Below are positions 1 through 5,940 of a DNA stretch of 6,138 bases, piece after piece. The notes beneath the pieces were generated by a model that saw only the letters and a program-made list of their open reading frames with translations, made no database searches and was not told where the DNA came from. Position 1 is the first letter of the stretch; each line of letters starts with the position of its first letter. A program made the translations under genes and the position numbers. This DNA is from Anammoximicrobium sp964486845 (GTDB lineage Bacteria > Planctomycetota > Planctomycetia > Pirellulales > Pirellulaceae): positions 1 through 6,138 of the forward strand of contig CAZAQY010000392.1 in the NCBI GenBank assembly GCA_964486845.1. The letters run 5' to 3'.

Positions 1-808
1 GGCTGACGACCACGATGTCCAGACCAAGTACCGGGAGAAGGAACGGCCGCGTGGCATAGGCACCATCGACCGCCAACCAGATCTTCGTCTCCAGCCCCAT
101 CTCACGGAGCTTCTGCTTGAACCAAGTTAACAGCTCCACGCCGAGTTGATGTTTGGTGCGGAATTCCCAAGCATATTTCTCCGCCAGTTTCGGGACGTCG
201 ACCTCGCGGACGTACAACATCGAGCGTAGCGGGAAGGCGATCACGCCCCACACCGGATGCTTTGCCAGCCACGCCAAACAGACCCAGTTGTGACCGTACA
301 GCCACTCGCCTTCGGCCGGTCCGCGAGTCGGATTGTGATGGACGCCGGCGCCTTCCACGCGCCGTCCATAACGAGACGTGGGCGAGTCATCCATCCCCAC
401 CAGGATGCGATCACCGAATGCCGGAGTGAGCTTCTGGACGACTAGGCCCAGGATGACCGTGGCCAACTTTTCGGAGGTCCGCCCCACACTGATCAGGCAA
501 TCGTAGAACCGGTCCCAATCATCTTGCACGCCGGCCGCCACAAACCAGGCACTGGCGGTACGGCGATCCCCCGCCAGAAACATGCCGGCGATCACGATGG
601 CCAGCCGGAAGGCAATCCTCCGGTCCAGCACCGCCTGCAACTTGGCGACGGCCGTCTGAATCGCGCCCGTCAACGGCACTCTGGCGTGCGTTGTTTTCTT
701 GCGCTGGGGATTGGGGCTCTGAAGTCGCTTGCGTTTATCGTGCTGTGACTTCTTATGTTTCTTGTGCTTGGGTTGCGGCCGCCGCGAACAACGTTTACGC
801 TTAGCCAT
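1..808 (-). CDS. DDE transposase, N-terminal 269 codons (gene cut by left edge)
   Basis: Probable cut-and-paste transposase of an insertion sequence. The frame is open from an ATG at 806-808 to the left edge, so the C-terminus, including the expected catalytic Glu, lies outside the window. Residues 3-41 form a tail very rich in Lys, Arg and His. Residues 65-115 (RIAFRLAIVIAGMFLAGDRR, then a WDRFYDCL segment) resemble the helical N-terminal region of IS4/IS701-type enzymes. The RNase-H fold then shows the likely first Asp in ILVGMDDSPTSRYGRR (D140 or D141) and the likely second in IWLAVDGAYATRPF (D248). The start is supported by GGGAGA at 816-821 with a 7-base spacer. It points away from the next gene, with about 470 bp between the two starts. 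No frameshift or stop is seen in the visible part. The family assignment (IS4/IS701-like, DDE_5 type) is from memory of motif patterns. That it is a DDE transposase is fairly sure; the exact IS family is not. Confidence 0.85.
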   Translation of the reverse strand, partial: MAKRKRCSRRPQPKHKKHKKSQHDKRKRLQSPNPQRKKTTHARVPLTGAIQTAVAKLQAVLDRRIAFRLAIVIAGMFLAGDRRTASAWFVAAGVQDDWDRFYDCLISVGRTSEKLATVILGLVVQKLTPAFGDRILVGMDDSPTSRYGRRVEGAGVHHNPTRGPAEGEWLYGHNWVCLAWLAKHPVWGVIAFPLRSMLYVREVDVPKLAEKYAWEFRTKHQLGVELLTWFKQKLREMGLETKIWLAVDGAYATRPFLLPVLGLDIVVVS

Positions 809-1165
809 CCTTGGCTCTCCCGATGGATCGGATGATTGTCTTTCACCACCCACCATCGCCGAGAGCTATTTTCTTGACAAGAGCAATTTGGCCGTTCAGG
901 GGCCAACTTTCCCTAAAGTGCAGAAAGAATCAGAACGGAGGCGATTTCAAACAGTTCCATCGGAAACTCCAGGCTCTTCGCAGCGGTCGGCGGCGAGTTC
1001 ATCGTAGCGGGACTCCGCACGGGTCACAAGCGGCCCCCGCGCCGGCGTCCGGCCAGCCGAATTCGACCATCTGCGGGTGATTGCGGCTGGTCAACACGGT
1101 GACGTAGACCTGCTTCACCGTTTTGTCAAAACAAGGCGATGGCAAGACCGTGCCCGACCGAAAGG
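809..1165. other. Intergenic stretch without a convincing gene; presumably includes the right end of the insertion sequence
   Basis: About 360 bases between the transposase start and the promoter of the ceramidase-like gene. The part nearest the transposase (about 840-960) is visibly more AT-rich than the rest. It holds small palindromes: TCTTG-a-CAAGA (872-882), TTGGCC-7 nt-GGCCAA (888-906) and GTTTTG-t-CAAAAC (1120-1132). One terminal inverted repeat of the element should lie here, but it cannot be fixed because the other end is outside the window. I found no strong promoter for the transposase and no RNA gene. Confidence 0.5.
816..821 (-). promoter_or_regulatory. Ribosome binding site of the transposase
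   Basis: On the minus strand the sequence reads GGGAGA, seven bases before the ATG at 808. It decides the start, because the transposase frame has no stop inside the window and a start cannot be judged from frame length alone. Confidence 0.6.
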
Positions 1166-1195
1166 TTGACCGATCGGTCCGGCTCGGTCTACAAT
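1166..1195 (+). promoter_or_regulatory. Sigma70-type promoter of the ceramidase-like gene
   Basis: TTGACC at 1166-1171 and TACAAT at 1190-1195 are separated by 18 bp, a close match to the housekeeping consensus. The expected transcription start is near 1202, which leaves a leader of about 77 nt before the ATG at 1279. This also argues against the upstream in-frame TTG at 1204 as the translation start, since it would sit at the very 5' end of the transcript. Confidence 0.7.
1168..1179. promoter_or_regulatory. 12-bp perfect palindrome over the -35 box, possible operator
   Basis: GACCGATCGGTC reads the same on both strands and overlaps the last bases of the -35 hexamer. Further GACCG copies lie at 1146-1150 and 1156-1160, and CGGTC at 1185-1189, just before the -10 box. 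A dimeric regulator binding here would block the polymerase. That reading is inference; no regulator gene is in the window. Confidence 0.35.
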
Positions 1196-1266
1196 AGCCG
1201 CGTTTGGCTTACCGGCTGCTTGCCGCAGGTCCTCCCTGTGCGCGCACCTGCTTACCCACCACCACC

Positions 1267-1271
1267 GGAGG
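1267..1271 (+). promoter_or_regulatory. Ribosome binding site GGAGG deciding the start at 1279
   Basis: GGAGG lies seven bases before the ATG at 1279. It fixes translation at the twin-arginine leader rather than at the TTG at 1204 or at an internal GTG (1369) that would give only the second signal peptide; neither of those has a comparable site. Confidence 0.75.
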
Positions 1272-1278
1272 CACTTTC

Positions 1279-2868
1279 ATGAGTTTTCCTGTTTCACGCC
1301 GCCCGTTCTTGAAGACGGCTTCGGCCGGGACCGCCCTGGCGTTCACGGCCACCAGCTACGCCAAGATCGTGGGAGCGAACGAGCGTATCTTCCCTTGCCT
1401 GTTGGTGATCGTCGCGGTTCTTTCCGCGGCGCATGCCCAGGCCGCGACGCTGCACGTCGGCGCGGCCAGTTGTGATATTACGCCGGACATGCCGTCGTTT
1501 CTCGCGGGCCAGTTTTCGCCCCGCGTGTCGCAAGGGGTCGAATACCCCTTGACGGCCAATGTCCTGGCGCTGGAATCGCGAGACGGCGACAAGCCTTTGG
1601 ATTCGGCAATCATCATCAGCATGGACACCGCCGTCGTGCGGGCCGGCATTCTGCTGCCGATCCGCGCAGCAGTTCAGGAGCAACTGCCGGGGTTCGACCT
1701 CGGCAAGCTGATCGTCGCCGCCACGCACACCCATTCCGCTCCGCCTTCCAGGGACGGGCACTTCAAGCAACAGGAGGGCGTGCAGGTTCCGTCGCATTAC
1801 GTCAAATTCGCCGCCGCCAGGATCGGCGCTGCCGCCCAGCAGGCGTGGAATGGACGCGGGCCGGCCAGGTTCTCTTACGGCCTGGGCCACGCCGTCGTCG
1901 CCTACAACCGCAGGGCCGTCTACGCCGATGGCACGGCCGTCATGTACGGGCCGACCAACGCCCCCAATTTCCGCGCCATCGAAGGCATGGAGGATCATGA
2001 CGTCAACACGATGTTCTTCTGGGACGCCAGCGACAAGCTGCTGGCGATCGTCGTCAACGTTTCCTGCCCGTCACAAGAGGTGGAAAGCAATCGCCTGCTC
2101 TCCTCCGACTACTGGGGCCCGACCCGCGACATGCTCAAGGAAAAATACGGGCAGGACGTCACGATCGTGGGGCTGTGCGGAGCGGCGGGCGACCAGTCGC
2201 CGCATCTCCGTTACCGGCAGGCGGCCGACGACCGGATGAGGAGCCTGCGCAAGCTCGACCGGCTGCAAGAGATCGCCCGGCGGATCGTCCACGGAGTCGA
2301 CGAGACCTACGAGGTCGTTCAAACCGCCAAACAGGACGACGTGGTCGTGAAGCACCAGCATGCCGTCCTCCATCTTCCGCAGCGCATCGTCACCGAGGCG
2401 GAATACCAGTCGTGCAAGGCCGAAGCGGAACGTCTCAAGGCCCATCCCGGCGATGGCCGGGGAAACTGGAACGTCCGGGTTGTCGCCCGCTACGAAAAAC
2501 TGGCGGCCGATCCCCATCCGACGCATGCCACCCCCGTCAACGTGCTCCGCATCGGCGACACGGTGATCTGCACCAACCAGTTCGAGTTGTACACCGACTT
2601 TGGAGTCCAGATGAAGGCCCGCTCGAAAGCGGTGCAGACCTTTGTCGTCCAATTGGCCAACGGGGCCGCAGAGCCGCAACCTCCGGCCGACGCGCCGGAA
2701 GATGTCACAAACGACTGGCTCTACGGCTCCGGCGGAACCTACCTTCCTTCCGAGCGGGCCGTGAAGGGCGGCGGATACGGCGCCGTCATTCAGAGCAATC
2801 TGGTCGGTCCCGAAGGCGGGCAGATGCTCGTGGAAGAAACGGTCAAGATGATCAACGCCATGTGGTGA
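1279..2868 (+). CDS. Secreted neutral/alkaline ceramidase-like protein with a tandem Tat + Sec leader
   Basis: A 529-aa exported protein of the neutral/alkaline non-lysosomal ceramidase N-terminal-domain family, whose characterised members are zinc amidases that split ceramide. Family marks in order: VGAASCDITPD from residue 60; THTHSAP with H150 and H152, the expected zinc-binding area; VNVSCPSQEVE then SSDYWGPTR (260-283); CGAAGDQSPH (300-309), where S307 matches the Ser of the GDVSPN nucleophile motif; NQFELYTDFG (433-442); and GTYLPSERAVKGGGYG near the end. It is shorter than classical ceramidases (about 650 aa or more), so it looks like the catalytic domain alone. The segment that normally supplies a second zinc His reads CPSQ, so the substrate may not be ceramide. 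Residues 1-37 are a Tat leader (SRRPFLK) typical of Gfo/Idh/MocA proteins, followed by a second, Sec-like signal (38-55). It has its own promoter and a terminator. Family is likely; the reaction is uncertain. Confidence 0.85.
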   Translation: MSFPVSRRPFLKTASAGTALAFTATSYAKIVGANERIFPCLLVIVAVLSAAHAQAATLHVGAASCDITPDMPSFLAGQFSPRVSQGVEYPLTANVLALESRDGDKPLDSAIIISMDTAVVRAGILLPIRAAVQEQLPGFDLGKLIVAATHTHSAPPSRDGHFKQQEGVQVPSHYVKFAAARIGAAAQQAWNGRGPARFSYGLGHAVVAYNRRAVYADGTAVMYGPTNAPNFRAIEGMEDHDVNTMFFWDASDKLLAIVVNVSCPSQEVESNRLLSSDYWGPTRDMLKEKYGQDVTIVGLCGAAGDQSPHLRYRQAADDRMRSLRKLDRLQEIARRIVHGVDETYEVVQTAKQDDVVVKHQHAVLHLPQRIVTEAEYQSCKAEAERLKAHPGDGRGNWNVRVVARYEKLAADPHPTHATPVNVLRIGDTVICTNQFELYTDFGVQMKARSKAVQTFVVQLANGAAEPQPPADAPEDVTNDWLYGSGGTYLPSERAVKGGGYGAVIQSNLVGPEGGQMLVEETVKMINAMW

Positions 2869-2869
2869 C

Positions 2870-2884
2870 GACCGGTGAACGGTC
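2870..2884. repeat. Short inverted repeat just after the ceramidase-like stop codon
   Basis: GACCG-gtgaa-CGGTC, a perfect 5-bp stem with a 5-nt loop, begins one base after the stop. It has no T tract, so it is not a terminator by itself. It uses the same half-site as the palindrome over the promoter. Confidence 0.3.
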
Positions 2885-2910
2885 ACAGGACGCGTTAAAT
2901 CGGGGCAAAT

Positions 2911-2937
2911 GAGACCCGGCCCGGTTTCCCTTTTTTT
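2911..2937 (+). terminator. Probable intrinsic terminator of the ceramidase-like gene
   Basis: GAGACC (2911-2916) pairs with GGTTTC (2923-2928), six pairs including one G-U, around a 6-nt loop. Two C and then seven T (2931-2937) follow. It lies 42 bases after the stop codon, and the next gene has its own leader. The stem is short, so efficiency is uncertain. Confidence 0.55.
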
Positions 2938-2962
2938 CCGTCCGACCTCCAGCAGCGACTTG

Positions 2963-3032
2963 CTAGTGCGTTGTCCAGGCTAAAAATGAGGGTTGTGAGC
3001 GGCACGACAGTTTAGATTGGACAACGCACTAG
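2963..3032. repeat. 70-bp nested palindrome, candidate MITE or REP-like element
   Basis: The outer arms CTAGTGCGTTGTCCA (2963-2977) and TGGACAACGCACTAG (3018-3032) are a perfect 15-bp inverted repeat. After a 2-nt mismatch on each side, CTAAA (2980-2984) pairs with TTTAG (3011-3015). Inside that, GTTGTG (2992-2997) can pair with CACGAC (3003-3008) with one G-U around the loop AGCGG. Nearly the whole unit can fold into one long hairpin. Both ends are the palindromic tetramer CTAG, which could be a target site of the kind used by some IS elements (for example IS5-type, CTAG/YTAR). It encodes no protein and sits in the gap after a terminator, as expected of a small non-autonomous element. There is no T tract, so a plain terminator role is less likely. 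Confidence 0.7.
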
Positions 3033-3130
3033 TGGGACACGGCAATTGTTGGCTTGGCGGCAGCCCGGACCGACCTTCGGGAAGGAGGGCGACGGAGAGA
3101 AAATCCCGTCTGGCCCGGCACTTTGGAGAT

Positions 3131-3168
3131 GCCAACCTGCATGCCCGCACCCCAAGAACGCGGTTGGC
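3131..3168 (+). promoter_or_regulatory. Inverted repeat in the leader of the barrel-LamG gene
   Basis: GCCAACC (3131-3137) and GGTTGGC (3162-3168) are perfect 7-bp arms around a 24-nt loop and end 17 bases before the ribosome binding site. They could form a leader hairpin or a split operator. No clear -10/-35 pair was found between the palindrome and this gene, so its promoter is unlocated. Confidence 0.25.
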
Positions 3169-3185
3169 TGTTGGCGAATCTGCAG

Positions 3186-3191
3186 AAGGAG
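3186..3191 (+). promoter_or_regulatory. Ribosome binding site AAGGAG deciding the start at 3199
   Basis: AAGGAG lies seven bases before the ATG at 3199. The frame is open about 150 bases further upstream, but only the start at 3199 has this site and places a signal peptide at the N-terminus. Confidence 0.75.
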
Positions 3192-3198
3192 ACACACG

Positions 3199-5886
3199 AT
3201 GAGAACCACGGTAATAGCACCGTTGGCGGCGATCACGGTTCTTGCCTGCCTGGCTTCGGCGGCGGACTTCGACCACTTGCGGCCGACGGCGCGGTGGCTG
3301 GGTACGGAGCGGCTGAAAGGGATTCTGTTCCACCATACGAACATCCAGCCCGGCGAGCCGATGCAGCTGGCGCCGGCTCACGAGGGGGCCGCACCCGGAT
3401 CGGCGCCGGTGATGCTGCGCGGCGAGCACTTCGTGTTGATCGCGCCGCAGGCTGGGCAGCCGATCCGGTTCCGGCTGAAAACGGTCGCCGTCCGGGTACC
3501 GTTTGAGAACAGCTCCTACGCCCTGTTCAACGCGGCCGGCGAGGACATCGGCAACGGGCTGGTGCCGGCGGGGGAGGAGCGGGTGTTCGACGTGCAGCCG
3601 CGCGGCGGCGGACCTTACGTGCTGGCGTTGAACTCCGGACCGGCCTCGTCCACGGTCAGCGAATTGGCCGTGCTGGACAGTCCATGGGCCATCGACGCCC
3701 GGCCCAAGCTCCCTTATCGCGACGGCCCGATGCACTACCACTTCCTCCGCGATCTGAAGCTGGGCGGGTTCAACTTGGCGATGGTCGATGTCGAGTACGC
3801 GCCGCAGGAATTCCTGAGCGACGAGGGCCTGCGAAAATGGACCGAGCTGGTCCGCGGCTGGGGCGAAGCGGCCCGCCGTTACCAAATGCGCATGTTGTAC
3901 GCCATCGACTTGGGCGGCACGGCGGCCGAGGTCGAGTCGTGGGGCGATTCGCCCAAGGGACTGTACGTCGAGGACCCGAACGACAAGGGGCACTTCCAGC
4001 CCGGCGTGCCGATCGCTCCTTGCCCGCTGCAGAAGATCTATTGGGAGCGGATCCTCCTGCGCCGCGGCCGCGAGATCGCCCGCATGGCGTGCGACAATCC
4101 TTACGTCGCCGGCATCGGCATCGATCCGGAGACGTATGCCTGTCACGTTTACGGCCACTACAAACCGGGCGGCACCTGCTACTGCGATTACTGCCTGGGC
4201 GGGTTCCTCCGCAAGCAGAAGCTGCCGGAGGGCACGCTGAAGGATTTGGCCACGGGGGAGGACCGGCTGCAGTGGCTGCGCAAGCAGAAGCTGACGCCGC
4301 AATACGACGCCTACCTGGAAGACGAAATGCGGCAGGTCGCCGCCTGGTGCCGCGAGGAACTGCACCGAGTCAATCCGGACGTACTGCTGTGCGTGTACGT
4401 GCTGGAGATCGGCAACTGGTTCTGCCGCGGGCTGGCCCAGGGCCTGAGCACGCCCGACCTGCCGGTGATCAACTTCTGCGAGCATACGTACTACGGCGTA
4501 GGCTACGACCGGCCGTGGCTGGACAAGACGATGAAGCGGTTCGAGGACCTGGGAGCGAACTTTCTGCAGGGCAGCGCCTTGTGGGACCTGTACTTCCCGC
4601 CCACGAAGCCCGGATACATGGCGGCCCACGCCTATAACCTGGCCGTGCGGGCCGAAGGCTGGTGGTACTGGCCGGGCGACCGGTTGTACGACGACTGGAG
4701 GAACATCCTCGCCTACGACGGGCAACCGGCGCGCAAGGCCGACGCGTGGCACGCGGCGGTGCTGGCCCACGCCGAGATCGACCGGACCATGCAGCAACCC
4801 GGCCGGACCTCGCCGCTGGACACGGCCGAGAAAGTTGCCTGGAAAGGGAAGTACCGCGAGCGCGAGGGCGGTTGGGCGGCGAACTCGGGCGTTGCGCCGC
4901 GAAAAGAGCCGCAGGTCCGGCTGCACCTGGCCCGGCCAACGCGGCTGTACTTCGCCCTGCCTCAGCGGGCTCAGACGGTCGAAGTCACCGGCTTCGCCCC
5001 CGGCGACGACAACGGGGCCGATATCGTGCTGCTGGATCCGTCGAGCAAGCCGGCCGGGCAAGTGCAGATCAAGGCGGGTCAGGCGGAGGCGCTGAGTGCT
5101 CCGGCCGGCGCAGGCATCTGGACGCTGGATGTGAAATCGCGTCCGGGCGTGGACTTCCGCGACGTGGGCTTGGCGCTCAAGCCGGCGGCGCTGATTTCCA
5201 CGTCCAAGGAATCGCTGCTGGTCAACCCCACGAAGCAACCCGGCCTCGCCGCCTATTGGCCCATGGATGAAGGCCAGGGCGAAACGGTCGCGGACACGTC
5301 GCAGAAGGTGGCTTACCATGGCGTCCTCCGCGGCGGCCAGTGGACGGCCGGCGTCAAGGGCAGTGCGCTGGCCTTTGATGGCCGCAGCGGCGGCGTCTCC
5401 GTTTCCGGCGCCGAGAGTCTCCACGGGCTAACGCAGTTCACCCTCTCGGCCTGGGTCCGCCTGGGTGCGCTGCCCACGCGCGGCAACGGGGCGACGTTGA
5501 TTGACAAAGGCCCGGAGGCCCCCGTACAGCATTTCTGGTGGTGGATCGGTTATCCGCCCGACCACCCACTGATCCTGGAGTTGGGCAACGAACGGCACCA
5601 ATACGGCCGGAGCCTACACAGCCCCGCGCTAGAGTGGGAATTGGGCCGCTGGTACCATGTGGCCGTGGTCTTTCAGAGCGATGGCAAGCAGAGCAGCGCC
5701 ACGCATTATCGCGACGGCCAGGCCCTGGGTACGCGGACGGCCGACGAGCCGTTCCACAGCGGCGAGCACGACCTGCTGTTGGGCGCCTACGGCGGCGTGC
5801 ATTTCCTGAACGGAGCGCTGGACGAAGTGAAGATCTGGGACCGGACACTCACCCCGGACGAGATGAACCGCGAGGCCCGCCGTTGA
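3199..5886 (+). CDS. Secreted TIM-barrel glycoside-hydrolase-like protein with C-terminal LamG domain
   Basis: An 895-aa exported protein. Residues 1-22 are a signal peptide (MRTTVIAP, hydrophobic core, ASAA); VLAC at 14-17 is a weak lipobox, so a lipoprotein is possible. Residues about 23-165 look like an all-beta N-terminal module. Residues about 180-540 resemble a (beta/alpha)8 glycoside hydrolase: VDVEYAP (E199), GIDPETYAC (E311), INFCEHTYY (E428) and a WWYWPGD segment are placed as in barrel enzymes of the GH42-like type, and CYCDYC (C327, C329, C332, with C315) recalls their metal-binding Cys cluster. A beta-rich linker region follows (about 570-675). Residues 682-895 are a classic LamG/concanavalin-like domain: YWPMDEGQG, TLSAWVRL, WYHVAVVFQ and the closing LDEVKIWDRTL. 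Likely a secreted or cell-surface carbohydrate-active enzyme; the GH family, substrate and catalytic pair are not settled by sequence alone. The LamG call is secure; the hydrolase call is moderate. Confidence 0.85.
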   Translation: MRTTVIAPLAAITVLACLASAADFDHLRPTARWLGTERLKGILFHHTNIQPGEPMQLAPAHEGAAPGSAPVMLRGEHFVLIAPQAGQPIRFRLKTVAVRVPFENSSYALFNAAGEDIGNGLVPAGEERVFDVQPRGGGPYVLALNSGPASSTVSELAVLDSPWAIDARPKLPYRDGPMHYHFLRDLKLGGFNLAMVDVEYAPQEFLSDEGLRKWTELVRGWGEAARRYQMRMLYAIDLGGTAAEVESWGDSPKGLYVEDPNDKGHFQPGVPIAPCPLQKIYWERILLRRGREIARMACDNPYVAGIGIDPETYACHVYGHYKPGGTCYCDYCLGGFLRKQKLPEGTLKDLATGEDRLQWLRKQKLTPQYDAYLEDEMRQVAAWCREELHRVNPDVLLCVYVLEIGNWFCRGLAQGLSTPDLPVINFCEHTYYGVGYDRPWLDKTMKRFEDLGANFLQGSALWDLYFPPTKPGYMAAHAYNLAVRAEGWWYWPGDRLYDDWRNILAYDGQPARKADAWHAAVLAHAEIDRTMQQPGRTSPLDTAEKVAWKGKYREREGGWAANSGVAPRKEPQVRLHLARPTRLYFALPQRAQTVEVTGFAPGDDNGADIVLLDPSSKPAGQVQIKAGQAEALSAPAGAGIWTLDVKSRPGVDFRDVGLALKPAALISTSKESLLVNPTKQPGLAAYWPMDEGQGETVADTSQKVAYHGVLRGGQWTAGVKGSALAFDGRSGGVSVSGAESLHGLTQFTLSAWVRLGALPTRGNGATLIDKGPEAPVQHFWWWIGYPPDHPLILELGNERHQYGRSLHSPALEWELGRWYHVAVVFQSDGKQSSATHYRDGQALGTRTADEPFHSGEHDLLLGAYGGVHFLNGALDEVKIWDRTLTPDEMNREARR

Positions 5887-5940
5887 CGGACCGCCAGAGT
5901 CGGCTCCTCGACGATGAGACCCAAAGGCGCAGGTACGAAC

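Noticed and set aside
686..694. GTGCGTTGT inside the transposase, shared with the arm of the 70-bp palindrome
   Set aside because: A nine-base match within coding sequence, with no partner arm nearby; chance is enough to explain it.
257..748. Plus-strand frames of 62 and 74 codons
   Set aside because: They lie opposite the transposase, whose minus-strand translation carries the DDE motifs without interruption.
888..906. TTGGCC-7 nt-GGCCAA hairpin considered as a terminator
   Set aside because: The stem is short, there is no T tract on either strand and no gene ends next to it.
811..1080. Plus-strand open frames of 89-92 codons between the transposase and the promoter
   Set aside because: Two overlapping frames with no ribosome binding site, no recognisable motifs and start codons lying at the transposase upstream region; most likely non-coding.
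999..1118. A short minus-strand frame (GTG start, 39 codons) with a locally protein-like segment, KQVYVTVLTSRNHPQMVEFG
   Set aside because: It has no ribosome binding site, no recognisable family and turns low-complexity near its end. It could be the relic of a decayed gene, but the sequence alone does not support calling one.
1204..1278. TTG at 1204 as the start of the ceramidase-like protein (25 extra residues)
   Set aside because: It lies at the predicted transcription start with no ribosome binding site. The extra residues would bury the twin-arginine motif, while the ATG at 1279 has a GGAGG at the right distance.
1294..1998. A 234-codon minus-strand frame inside the ceramidase-like gene, and similar overlapping frames at 2071-2886 and 2175-2912
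   Set aside because: All overlap the conserved ceramidase-family motifs in other frames, are Arg/Gly-rich and show no domain or good ribosome binding site.
2980..5424. An 814-codon open frame on the minus strand, opposite the barrel-LamG gene
   Set aside because: Its translation is dominated by Arg, Pro, Ala, Gln and Val without recognisable domains. It is antisense to a gene with a signal peptide and a clear LamG domain, and runs past that gene's start into the palindrome. Long antisense frames are expected in DNA with GC-rich third positions.
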